The notes beneath the pieces are model-generated. The model saw nothing but the letters and a program-made list of their open reading frames with translations, made no database searches and was not told the origin of the DNA. From the NCBI RefSeq assembly GCF_000248055.1, contig NZ_BAFC01000087.1:33131-97130 (forward strand): a stretch of 64,000 bases of DNA, read 5' to 3'. Positions 35,104 through 43,849 of this stretch are shown one piece after another. Position numbers and translations under genes: made by a program. How positions within the stretch are numbered: the first letter of the stretch is position 1; every line of letters starts with the position of its first letter. The DNA is from Gordonia sputi NBRC 100414 (lineage in GTDB: Bacteria; Actinomycetota; Actinomycetes; Mycobacteriales; Mycobacteriaceae).

Positions 35104-36786
35104 TTGCATCCGATCGCGTACTTTTTGCCACAGCCCCTTGAAGAAGTGTTCTTATCCGAGATTCGCGAAGTCTCGAAGACGATCAATACGCGGCGGCCAA
35201 GGCCGCCGCGGCGTCGGCCCGACATAGATCCCTTTGTTCGGTGCGCAGACAGTGCCGAGAAAGGCTGTATAAGGATTCTAAGGATGCTGGACCCTGCAAA
35301 TGCAGTCGCACTCTGGTTTGAGATTAGAGAAAGCGTTCCAGAGATCGATACTCTATCAAATGTCGGAATACTTGAGAGCGCGTTGTGGGCGCTGGGTGCG
35401 GCTGGCGGTGGGGCCAGTACTGATACGCTGGTGATGCAGAGATACTTTCGACTATTTGGCCGATGGTGGGCAGCCAAAAGCGCCATAGTGATGTTTGAAG
35501 CGATGTCTTTGGAAGATTTTGACGAAGCTTTGCCGGCCACGACCGCAATGGCGTTTGCCTCCGCTGATGGTCGGGAGTTCCAGTCACGGATTGCGTCTGG
35601 GTTTATTCGATTCCGATGGATCGCGCGCGAAGTTTCGGCAGCGCTGGTAAAAGAAATAGAGGAGGCCCCGGAGTTTGCAGCACTACTTCCGGACTTCACC
35701 GATCGCAACCTCAAGCAACTCGAATTAGGTATTGATATGTACGGGTCGCGCTTGCTTCTCTTAAGTATCGATGATGGCGGGGCTCGTATCGCACAGCACC
35801 TTTCAGTTGCCGCGGGAAGCTTGGCCGGCACGGAGCTAATCGACCTCGCTACGTCGAACATCCGTTCCGAGCGTCCTTGGATCAGATTCCAAGACGCTCT
35901 TGTGCCAGTCGCACTCCGGACCGCCAACCTGGAGATCGAATCGGGGCTACTTGCGGCCGTGGACCGCATTTTGCTGAGCAGTAAACTGCCAGCCGCCACT
36001 AAGGGTGAACTCTTCGAAAGAACTGCACAACAGCTCATACTCGAAGCCCTGGGCCATGGATATCGCGGACCTCAGCGTCCAGCCACGCTTGCTTGCGGTG
36101 TTGCATACGAGAGGGCGGATGACCGAGATGTCGACTTTGCTGCAATCGCCCCCAATTCGGGCAGTGTTATAGCGATAGGAGAGGTTAAGGCGAAGTCGCG
36201 CAGCAAAAAGACAAGAAGTGCTCTCGAAGCGTTCATGGCGCAGATTGATGAAGTGTCAGAGCAGATTTCTTTAAGGCTCGATGCGCTTGAGAAAGGTTCG
36301 TCCTTGAAGGATGGCCATGGTAGAGAGTATACTTCCATGAATCCGGTTCTTGGCCTTGGGATTTTGCTCCATGGCTATGGTGGAAACTTGACCGATTCCA
36401 GAACAATGTCGGCGTTGCCGAACGCTGCGACTAGAGAATTGGTCGCGATCCTTGACATCCACTCCTGGATAATTGTTCTGAATATGTTCGACTCCCCGAT
36501 GGAACTCCAAGAATACCTGCGGTTCCGTTTCCAGCTGCGCGAGCTTTCGGTGATAGCCATGGACGAAGCAGACTTGGCCATCGCATACCTCAGCGGTCCG
36601 GAGCGGACCTTGAGCTTCTTTCGATCGACCTTGCCTAAAAGTAAAGGGCAGGAGTCGGTACGCACGTTGAACGGGTGCTTCGTGTCGGCGAAGGATTCGA
36701 TCGAAACTTTGAAACCGTCATCGAGTGAAGGATGGCGAGCAACGCTTTATAGTGTCGCTGAGAACAATACGATCTTCGAAAACTAA
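35104..36786 (+). CDS. Unknown protein with a PD-(D/E)xK nuclease-like C-terminal region, in low-GC island
   Basis: 560 residues from TTG 35104, chosen because AAGGAGGA ends three bases before it; the frame is open back to GTG 35056, which has no such site. I do not recognise a family. The N-terminal 290 residues look helical with no membrane segment or signal. Residues 302-362 show the spacing of a restriction-endonuclease fold: Glu302/Glu305 in a helix (GELFERTAQQL), Asp344 in a DVDFAAI strand, and Glu360-x-Lys362 in IGEVKAKS. A long helical/mixed tail follows. Base composition and codon use are clearly lower in GC than all neighbours, with free use of A/T third positions. Single gene next to a tRNA; a standalone anti-phage nuclease is possible but unproven. 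Confidence 0.8.
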   Translation: MHPIAYFLPQPLEEVFLSEIREVSKTINTRRPRPPRRRPDIDPFVRCADSAEKGCIRILRMLDPANAVALWFEIRESVPEIDTLSNVGILESALWALGAAGGGASTDTLVMQRYFRLFGRWWAAKSAIVMFEAMSLEDFDEALPATTAMAFASADGREFQSRIASGFIRFRWIAREVSAALVKEIEEAPEFAALLPDFTDRNLKQLELGIDMYGSRLLLLSIDDGGARIAQHLSVAAGSLAGTELIDLATSNIRSERPWIRFQDALVPVALRTANLEIESGLLAAVDRILLSSKLPAATKGELFERTAQQLILEALGHGYRGPQRPATLACGVAYERADDRDVDFAAIAPNSGSVIAIGEVKAKSRSKKTRSALEAFMAQIDEVSEQISLRLDALEKGSSLKDGHGREYTSMNPVLGLGILLHGYGGNLTDSRTMSALPNAATRELVAILDIHSWIIVLNMFDSPMELQEYLRFRFQLRELSVIAMDEADLAIAYLSGPERTLSFFRSTLPKSKGQESVRTLNGCFVSAKDSIETLKPSSSEGWRATLYSVAENNTIFEN

Positions 36787-37596
36787 GTAAGATCGCCCGG
36801 TTCGGCTCCGAAGCAATGACGGTCGCGGCCGATGCTTCCAACGCTGGAGAGACTTCGCGAGGATTGCTGCGAATCGTGTCTACGCTATGCGCTGATCTTT
36901 CCGGCCACCTCGAGGGGGAGGACACAGCGCGCCGCGTATGATGCCGCGAACCCGGACGTCGCACGGCGAGAGGGACGAGTCCGACTGCTCGCCAGCGAGG
37001 GGGGCGACGAACCATGTGTTAGTGAGTATCCGGCGTAGGACTGCTGCCCGATCGTCTGGCCATCTCGGAAAGTGTCTCGTCCATCCGACTGAAGGCTGAC
37101 GCGAACTTCCATGAAACCAGTGACCGGCGTCGTTGCCATCACTCGCAGCAACATCCCAGGGCATACACGCTCGCAAATCCTTCGTCGTAGCCGAACTTGC
37201 GGCGGGTCATCTTGTCGGACGCGTCGTCCGACAGTCACAGCGCATCGGCTAATTCTTCTAGCTGAGAAACGTGACGGTTCGCCAACGCCAGCGTTTGGGC
37301 AAATGCTTCGCTGATGTCGCTCCCCGCGCGCTCTATGAGGCCAGGTATGTTTGACGCGAAACGCATGCCAGAAGGACGGCGGGAACCATGACGTCGTCCG
37401 GGCAGAAAATCGAGTTCGCTCGACTGATGTCAGCGCCGCGTGAACAAGTTGTTGCCGACCAGTCGTGCGACACCGTCGCGGTGAGATCGCCCAGGGCACG
37501 GAGTTCTGATGGAATCCCTCGAGCGGCTCAGAACGCGCCAAGACAGCCTCGATCGGCGGCGCCGTCGCGCGCCATCTTGTCCGTAGAGTCGGACAT
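36787..37596. other. Gene-poor end of the low-GC island, with a decayed coding fragment
   Basis: No intact gene. On the minus strand the frame 37429-37235 is open and reads like a true protein C-terminus (IPGLIERAGSDISEAFAQ, then an L-E-E-L-A-D-A-L end), but it has no plausible start other than ATG 37366 and no ribosome-binding site; beyond its stop a further in-frame stretch (TRRKFGYDEGFASVYA) reaches another stop. This looks like a remnant of a broken gene. Composition rises back to the genome norm near 37590. Confidence 0.45.
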
Positions 37597-38382
37597 ATGC
37601 CCCGCAAAGACGCTTCGTCCCAGTTGACCGCGCCGCTGGCGTGGACCGTGCTCATTCTGTCGGTCGCGCAGGCCGTGGCCGTGATCATCCCGCTCGCGCT
37701 GTTCGGTGGAGAACCCAACGACGACGGCGTCGACCTGCTGATCAGTCCCGCCGGGTATGCCTTTGCGATCTGGGCCGTCATCTACGTGTTGTCGGCTGTG
37801 ACCGGCTACATGTTCGTCCGAGGGCTCGACTCGGGCACGCAATTCGGCAAACGCCTCGCCGTCGATCTCGCCGTCGCCTGTGGTGCGGCGGCGCTGTGGC
37901 TGATCGTGTCGGCAGCCTCGATCGACTGGCTGCCCTCGATCCTGCTCACCGTCATGGCGCTTGCATTGCTCGACGCCGCGCGCATCGCGGCCCATCCAGT
38001 CGAAAATCCTTCGTCGACAACCACTCTCGTCCGCATCACGATCGGCATCTACGCGGGGTGGGCAACCGCCGCGGTGTTCGTCAACTGGGCATCAGACATC
38101 GCACGTAGCGGTGCGGCCGACGAGTCGTCGGTCGGTTGGCAACTCGTCGTCCTGATCATCGCTGCACTCGTCGGGGTCACCGTCACCTACCTTTACGGCA
38201 GCGCGCTCCCAGCGCTGCCCATCACCCTCGCGTGGGCGTTGCTGGCGATCGCTGTGAACGCGTGGTCGGATTCGACGCCGATCGCGGTTACCGCCGTCGT
38301 GGGCATTATCGCTGTGGCACTGGCCTATTGGGCGTCGACGCGGCGGGGTGCAGTCTCAGAGGGCGCGCTGTCGCGGGCGTGA
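37597..38382 (+). CDS. TspO/MBR-related membrane protein
   Basis: 261 residues with about seven predicted helices. The segment SPAGYAFAIWAVIYVLSAV matches the Trp/aromatic-rich second helix of tryptophan-rich sensory (TspO/MBR) proteins, although the length exceeds classical TspO (about 160). Larger relatives exist in actinobacteria. Function unknown; TspO homologues bind porphyrins or lipids. Its 3' end overlaps the convergent amidase gene by 58 bases. Confidence 0.65.
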   Translation: MPRKDASSQLTAPLAWTVLILSVAQAVAVIIPLALFGGEPNDDGVDLLISPAGYAFAIWAVIYVLSAVTGYMFVRGLDSGTQFGKRLAVDLAVACGAAALWLIVSAASIDWLPSILLTVMALALLDAARIAAHPVENPSSTTTLVRITIGIYAGWATAAVFVNWASDIARSGAADESSVGWQLVVLIIAALVGVTVTYLYGSALPALPITLAWALLAIAVNAWSDSTPIAVTAVVGIIAVALAYWASTRRGAVSEGALSRA

Positions 38383-39851
38383 GCCTCCCGCCACGACGGA
38401 ACTCCCAGGGCATCTTCGACGGCTCTGCCCAACCGAAACGGCGTGACCTCGTCGAGTGGCTTGCCTACCAACTGAACCCCGATCGGCACGCCGTCGCGTG
38501 CGATACCTGCGGGGACGGCAAGCACCGGGCAGCGGTTCGCGACGTTGAACGGACTTGTCAGATGTGCCTGCCAATAGTGTTGCAGGTGAACGGGAGCCGC
38601 GTCCGGTCCGACGACGTCGATGCCGTCGAGATAGTTGCCATCCGCGGCAAGGGACGTCACCGCAGAGACCGGGCACAACAGCGCGTCGACATCGGCCATC
38701 GCTGAGGCGAGTTGCGCCTGCAGCCGTGCGTCGGCGGCTACCGAGTCGAGGTGTGAGAGTCGTTGCGCAGCAGCCTCGGCGTCGCGCATGAACTGCTCGG
38801 TGTAGGCGGCGACGGTCGGTCCGCCCGCCGTTTCGGCGCGCATCGCGGGAGCGAGTAGGTGGCCGAAGTGGGCGAAGATGGTCTCCCGAATCTCGTCGCT
38901 ACGCCACGGGAGCGTCACGTCAACGACCTCTGCGCCTCGTTGCCGCAGCGCTTCTGCCGCGCGGAGGGTCGCGGAAGCGACGTCGGGGTGAACATCGAAG
39001 TCGCCCAACGTGATGCTGATGCCGACACGTACCCCATCAAGAGAGGTATGCCCATCCAGTGTGTCGGCAAGCTGCCCGCTGCTGCCCCAACTGAAGTGAT
39101 CGCTGTGATGGTGGCCGGACATGACATCGGCCAGCAGGGCGGTGTCGTCGACGGTGCGCGCCATCGGCCCGTCGCCACGATAGGTGTCGGCGCTCAGGGG
39201 CGGTGCCCCAGGGATGCGCCCGTACGGCGCCTTGTAGCCGACGGTTCCGGTGAAACCTGCTGGGATGCGGGTTGATCCGGCGATATCGCTTGCTGTCGCA
39301 AGAGTTGCCATGCCTGCCGCAAGTGCTGCGCCTGCGCCACCCGACGAACCGCCCGGTGAAGCCGCTAGGTTGTAGGGGTTACGAGTGATGCCCCACATCG
39401 GAGAATGTGTGACGGTCGCGCAACTGAACTCGGGAGATGTGGTGCGCGCGTGAATGATTCCACCCGCTGCACGAATACGCTCAACGATCGGGTGATCGGC
39501 GTCGGCGATACGACCGCGGTGAGCCGCAAGACCTTGCTCTAGAGTGCGACCGGCCAGCGCGTGCTTCTCCTTGGTGGCGACAGGAATCCCGAACAGCGGT
39601 GGCAGCCGATCGCCACGACGACGCGCTGTATTGAGCCGCTCCGTCGCAGACGCCGCTTGACTGGTTGCCTCGTCGTCGAGAACCTCGGTGAAGGCGTTGA
39701 TACCAGTTGCGCGGCCCCCGTTGACTTCACGAATGCGCGCCAGCATCGACCCCATCACCTCGCTCGGTGTGAAGTCGCCGCTGAGATAGCCGGCCCGGAT
39801 CTGTGCTGCCGAGAGATCGCAGAGACTCGTCGTCGACACCGCTGTGCTCAT
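38325..39851 (-). CDS. Amidase signature family enzyme
   Basis: 508 residues. The Ser-cisSer-Lys triad is visible: Lys94 in GIPVATKEK, Ser169 in the GGSSGG region, and the nucleophile Ser193 in AGSTRIPA. The active-site stretch SPGGSSGGAGAALAAGMATLATASD is standard. The start overlaps the stop of the carbamoyl amidohydrolase gene (ATGA), so they are coupled. Substrates of this family include aryl, acyl and malonamide-type amides; the neighbours suggest nitrogen scavenging. Confidence 0.87.
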   Translation of the reverse strand: MSTAVSTTSLCDLSAAQIRAGYLSGDFTPSEVMGSMLARIREVNGGRATGINAFTEVLDDEATSQAASATERLNTARRRGDRLPPLFGIPVATKEKHALAGRTLEQGLAAHRGRIADADHPIVERIRAAGGIIHARTTSPEFSCATVTHSPMWGITRNPYNLAASPGGSSGGAGAALAAGMATLATASDIAGSTRIPAGFTGTVGYKAPYGRIPGAPPLSADTYRGDGPMARTVDDTALLADVMSGHHHSDHFSWGSSGQLADTLDGHTSLDGVRVGISITLGDFDVHPDVASATLRAAEALRQRGAEVVDVTLPWRSDEIRETIFAHFGHLLAPAMRAETAGGPTVAAYTEQFMRDAEAAAQRLSHLDSVAADARLQAQLASAMADVDALLCPVSAVTSLAADGNYLDGIDVVGPDAAPVHLQHYWQAHLTSPFNVANRCPVLAVPAGIARDGVPIGVQLVGKPLDEVTPFRLGRAVEDALGVPSWREAHARDSAPSETAPRRVDAQ

Positions 39852-41131
39852 GCGTGCGCTCCAGGCATTCCTGCTGCAACGCCGTCGAGTGCGCCTTCGG
39901 CGAGCTGGCGGACGACGCCCGTAAGTGCCTCGACACCCGCCAACATGTCTGCGTCAGTGGTGAATTCGCGCTCGCAGTGGGAGACGCCGTCGACCGACGG
40001 GACAAACATCATGACCGTGGGAACGATGCGGTTAATGGCCACCGAATCATGTCCCGCCATGGTCCGGAGGCGTCGAATGCTCAGTCCGGCGTCGGCAGCG
40101 ACCTTTTCGGCGAGTTCGAGGCCAGCCTCGGGGTAGTACTGGATCTCGCGGATATCGACGTCGTTGACCTCGATGCGAACGTCGTATCGCTCTGCCACCG
40201 TGGCGATGTCACGAAGCAGACTGTCGCGCGCTGCGAGTACGTCGGCTTTGCGTTCCGCACGGAGATCGGCGACCAACGTCACGAGTCGTGGCACGACGAT
40301 AGGCGAGTTGGGCTCAAGGGTGAGTTGACCGACGGACGAGACGAGCGACTCAGGCTCGGCCACACTCGTCACCTTGTGGACGAGCAGAACCACCTCACTT
40401 GCGGCAACCAGTGCATCCCTGCGATCAGCCATCGCGGTGGCGCCGGTATGCGACTGTTCTCCGACGACACGAATGTCGAGTTTCTGCGTGTGCCAACTGA
40501 AGTCGACGGCGCCGAGGCTGATCTGCTCACGTTCGAGAATGCGGCCCTGCTCGATGTGGATCTCGGCATAGGCGACGACCTCCGGACGGGGATCGTCGCC
40601 TAGCGCCCCGATACTTCCCATCGCCTCGCGGACAGTGGTTCCGGCGAGGTCGGTGACCGCCAGCATCTCCTCCTGGTCCATCAGTCCGGCGAAGACCGAA
40701 CTACCCATGATCGATGGGGCAAACCGGCCGCCCTCCTCGTTGAACCAGTCGACCACGGCGACGTTGTATCGGGGCTGTGCGCCGCCCGCCGTCACCTCCC
40801 GCTGGAAACGCTCGGCGGCATGCAGCGCAGCGATGACACCGTAGGCACCGTCGAAGCGCCCACCGAGTGGTTGAGAATCGAGGTGCGATCCGACGAGCAC
40901 ATACGGAGCACCGGGCACAAACTCGATGAGAGCGAAGAGATTTCCGATACCGTCGCGACGCACGTCCCAGCCGCGCTGCTCGGCGAAGTCGGTGAACCAA
41001 GCGCGAACGTGCTTGTCCTCCAGAGTTCCGGCTTGCCGTTCGACGCCGCCGCCGTCAGTGGCCCCGATGGTCGCGACGTGATGAAAGTCGACGAGGAAGG
41101 ACTCGTTGGTACTCGAATCAGTGGTACTCAT
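39848..41131 (-). CDS. M20-family N-carbamoyl-amino acid / ureidopropionate amidohydrolase
   Basis: 427 residues of the hydantoinase/carbamoylase type. Metal ligands: GSHLDSQPLGGRFDGAYG (His, Asp), WFNEEGGRFAPSIMGSS with the bridging Glu-Glu, EIHIEQG, and the C-terminal AGHDSVAIN. A dimerisation domain lies between. The group includes N-carbamoyl-beta-alanine, N-carbamoyl-L-amino acid and allantoate hydrolases. With an aminotransferase and MmsA nearby, beta-ureidopropionase activity is the most coherent reading, as inference. Upstream lies the MHS transporter after 49 bases. Confidence 0.85.
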   Translation of the reverse strand: MSTTDSSTNESFLVDFHHVATIGATDGGGVERQAGTLEDKHVRAWFTDFAEQRGWDVRRDGIGNLFALIEFVPGAPYVLVGSHLDSQPLGGRFDGAYGVIAALHAAERFQREVTAGGAQPRYNVAVVDWFNEEGGRFAPSIMGSSVFAGLMDQEEMLAVTDLAGTTVREAMGSIGALGDDPRPEVVAYAEIHIEQGRILEREQISLGAVDFSWHTQKLDIRVVGEQSHTGATAMADRRDALVAASEVVLLVHKVTSVAEPESLVSSVGQLTLEPNSPIVVPRLVTLVADLRAERKADVLAARDSLLRDIATVAERYDVRIEVNDVDIREIQYYPEAGLELAEKVAADAGLSIRRLRTMAGHDSVAINRIVPTVMMFVPSVDGVSHCEREFTTDADMLAGVEALTGVVRQLAEGALDGVAAGMPGAHA

Positions 41132-41180
41132 CCGTGAAAACTCCTGTAACTGCGTGGAAAGTGTTGCTGGCGCGGCGGTT

Positions 41181-42557
41181 CTACAGTGCCGCGTGCCGGG
41201 TCTCCGGGACGCGCGTTGCGATGATCACTGTCAGGACGACGACGGCCGCGATGGCCATGTACACGCCTGGCGCGGCGTCGAATCCGGTCGACCCCACGAG
41301 CCATGTACCGACGAACGGCGCGGTCCCACCGAAGAGGGCATAGCCGGTGTTGTAACTGATTGCGGCGCTGGTGAACCGGGTCCGGGTGGTGAATGCCTCG
41401 ACGAAGAAGGTGTAGCAGCCTCCGCCGTAGATCGTGAGCGGGATGACGAACAGCATCTGTCCAGCGATCGCCATCGCCAGGGAGCCGCTGGTGACCATGG
41501 CGAAACATGGCACCGCCAGGATGGCGATCGAGATGGTGCCCGCGATGAGCATTGGCCGACGACCGAACCTATCGCCGAGCATGCCGGTGAGCGGGAGCAT
41601 AAGCGTGTAGAGCGACATCGCGGCGGCGTTGGCGATCAACGATTGCTGCTGGGAGAGTCCTCCGGTCGTCTTCACGTAGGTGACGAAGTAGCCGGACAGG
41701 AAGTAGAAGCCCATCGCCGTCAGACCCATGACGAACACAACCTGAACCATCCGAAGTCCGTTCTCGCGGAATGCTTCACGGATCGGCGACGACTCGCGGT
41801 GCTCGACGTTCGACAGTGTCTCCTTGAACGCATCGGACTCTTCGGTGCGAAGACGAATCCACAACCCGAAGACTGCCAGCGGCGCGGCCAGCAGGAACGG
41901 GATACGCCATCCCCAGGATTCGAATGCGCCCGAACCCATGGCTGCGGTGAGTCCGAGGATCAACGCACCACCGAAGACGGACGGCAGTGCTGTCGCAGCG
42001 ATCGTCGTATTCAGCCACTTTCCGCGATGCGCAGTCGGGGCGTGCTCGTAGGTGAACGTCGGTGCGCCGACCGACTCACCACCTGCCGAGAAGCCCTGGA
42101 GCAGTCGACACAGCACGAGCAGAATCGGCGCGGCGACACCGATCTGTTGGTAGGTGGGCAGCAACCCGATGAGCGCCGTCGCGCCGCCGATGGTGAGCAA
42201 CGTGACGAACAGGACGTTCTTGCGCCCCACGCGATCGCCGAGCGCGCCGAAGAAGAGGCCGCCGAGCGGCCGGATCACAAACGCCGCCGCGAACGTGGCA
42301 AACGTCGCCAGTAGCCCGGTGAGATCGTTCGACGACGGGAAGAAGTGGTGGGCGAGAACAACTGCCGACAATCCGTACAGGGTGAAGTCGTAGAATTCGA
42401 TGAACTGACCGATCGCACCACCCGCAAGAACGCGTCGCTGCAGTGGGGTTGCGGGTCGAGACTTGCCGTTGATGTCCATCTCCGCTGTCGCGGCTGATGA
42501 CTGTGCCGGAGCCTCGGTGTTCGTCGAGGGCGTCTGGGTGGAATTCATATCGGTCAC
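41181..42557 (-). CDS. MFS transporter, metabolite:H+ symporter (MHS) family
   Basis: 458 residues with 12 predicted helices. MHS landmarks: GQFIEFYDFTLYGLSA in helix 1, GALGDRVGRKNVLFVTLL in the motif-A loop, and LLQGFSAGGESVGAPTFTYEHAP after helix 4. GTG 42557 and ATG 42548 are both possible starts. MHS members import carboxylates, betaines or shikimate-like acids. Placed upstream of the carbamoyl amidohydrolase and amidase, it likely imports their substrate. Confidence 0.87.
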   Translation of the reverse strand: MTDMNSTQTPSTNTEAPAQSSAATAEMDINGKSRPATPLQRRVLAGGAIGQFIEFYDFTLYGLSAVVLAHHFFPSSNDLTGLLATFATFAAAFVIRPLGGLFFGALGDRVGRKNVLFVTLLTIGGATALIGLLPTYQQIGVAAPILLVLCRLLQGFSAGGESVGAPTFTYEHAPTAHRGKWLNTTIAATALPSVFGGALILGLTAAMGSGAFESWGWRIPFLLAAPLAVFGLWIRLRTEESDAFKETLSNVEHRESSPIREAFRENGLRMVQVVFVMGLTAMGFYFLSGYFVTYVKTTGGLSQQQSLIANAAAMSLYTLMLPLTGMLGDRFGRRPMLIAGTISIAILAVPCFAMVTSGSLAMAIAGQMLFVIPLTIYGGGCYTFFVEAFTTRTRFTSAAISYNTGYALFGGTAPFVGTWLVGSTGFDAAPGVYMAIAAVVVLTVIIATRVPETRHAAL

Positions 42558-42791
42558 GCTAGGGACGCACCATTGCCGAACGTTGGCACTCGTGTTGCAA
42601 GACGAGCACGTGATGTGTTTCTGATGTGCGACGGACCTCGCGCACAGGTCCGAGCAGGTAACACGGTGGTCATCGGTATTGCCTTCCTCTGCGCCTCGAT
42701 CGGCGATCTGCCAAGCGAATCGGGTTCGCTCGAGGGTGCTGCACGCATAGACTGCGTGACCCGGATCACGTAACTCAAGCGAATCTTTTCG

Positions 42792-43733
42792 CTAGCTGTC
42801 ATCGACAGAATCGATGTCAACGGCGGTCGACGCCATAGAGCTGCCGGCATACAGCGGCGAACGCCTGAGCACGCCGTGTCGGAGTGCCGAGAGATGGGAA
42901 CAGCAGAACGACCTTGATCGGCGGCAGGTCTTCAACGATCCGCAGCGGAACCACCGAACCACCGGAGATGTGAGGTCGTGGTGCAGGCGCTGGTTCAGAA
43001 TCGAATCGCCGTGTCCCCGTGACACAAACGACCGCACGGTCTCGTAACCGCTGGCCCGGTGCCGCACACGCGGGGTGAGCCCGAGCTGACGGAAGAGCGC
43101 GAGGAAGTAGTCGCGCGAATGGGGAACGTCGTAGAGCACAAACGGATCGGCTTCGAGGTCACGCAGTGACACCTCGCCGAACGGGTTGGCTGCTGCTGGA
43201 TGGTCGGCAGCGACAATGACATGCGGGGCAACGGTTTCCACCACCTGCGACTCGGCATCGACTGCCACACCCAGGTCGTACATGAGTGCCACCTCGCAGC
43301 GTCCCTGCGCCAGTGCGAGCCTCAGGCCCTCCTGGTCGGCCTCGAAGAACCGCACGTGGACTTTGGGGTAGGCGCGCTCGAACGCTTGCAGAATGACCGG
43401 TGCCCGAAAGGGTGCAAGGGGTGCGAATATCCCGACCGTCATCTCACCCTCGAGTTCGGCGTCTTCATCCCGAACGGCAGCGAGGAGCGTGCCTGCGTCT
43501 TCGAGGAATCCGAGCGCACGAGACCTGAGCCGACGCCCCGCAGGTGTCAACTCCAAGCCGCGACGAGCGAGCCGGAGGAAAAGGGGTTGCCCCACTTCGT
43601 GTTCGAGTTGTGCGATCGCCGCGGACACCGTCGATTGCGTGACGGACAGCAACTGCGCGGCCGCCGTCATGCTGCCGGCCTCGGCGACAGCCATGAAGTA
43701 CCGCAATTGCGTCAGGGTGAAGTCATTCGACAC
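42792..43733 (-). CDS. LysR family transcriptional regulator, frameshifted near the C-terminus
   Basis: As it stands the gene encodes 313 residues. The LysR helix-turn-helix (FTLTQLRYFMAVAEAGSMTAAAQLLSVTQSTVSAAIAQLE) and co-inducer domain are normal until about 42970. There the coding sense jumps to another frame, which reads SGGSVVPLRIVEDLPP, then IKVVLLFP and ends at TGA 42817-42819, a typical LysR C-terminus. The frame in use is scrambled (LTSPVVRWFRCGSL...). One missing base near 42966-42972 would explain it. It is either a recent pseudogene or a sequence error. It likely regulated the MHS/amidohydrolase genes. Confidence 0.8.
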   Translation of the reverse strand: MSNDFTLTQLRYFMAVAEAGSMTAAAQLLSVTQSTVSAAIAQLEHEVGQPLFLRLARRGLELTPAGRRLRSRALGFLEDAGTLLAAVRDEDAELEGEMTVGIFAPLAPFRAPVILQAFERAYPKVHVRFFEADQEGLRLALAQGRCEVALMYDLGVAVDAESQVVETVAPHVIVAADHPAAANPFGEVSLRDLEADPFVLYDVPHSRDYFLALFRQLGLTPRVRHRASGYETVRSFVSRGHGDSILNQRLHHDLTSPVVRWFRCGSLKTCRRSRSFCCSHLSALRHGVLRRSPLYAGSSMASTAVDIDSVDDS

Positions 43734-43849
43734 CGCTGGCTCCTAATGTTGTGGCCCGCACCGGCTCGATAACGCGACACAACCCGGTGCCGACGCGGGG
43801 GCGCCGGAACCGGGTGGTGTCACGCTCGTGCGAGCGCAGGGGGAGCCTG

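Noticed and set aside
34269..37596. Complete prophage or integrative element
   Set aside because: No integrase, excisionase, structural or transfer gene, and no second copy of the tRNA 3' end was seen.
36885..37781. A 298-residue minus-strand open frame at the island end
   Set aside because: Composition is not protein-like, and it overlaps the TspO-like gene; the better coding-like frame in this region is 37429-37235.
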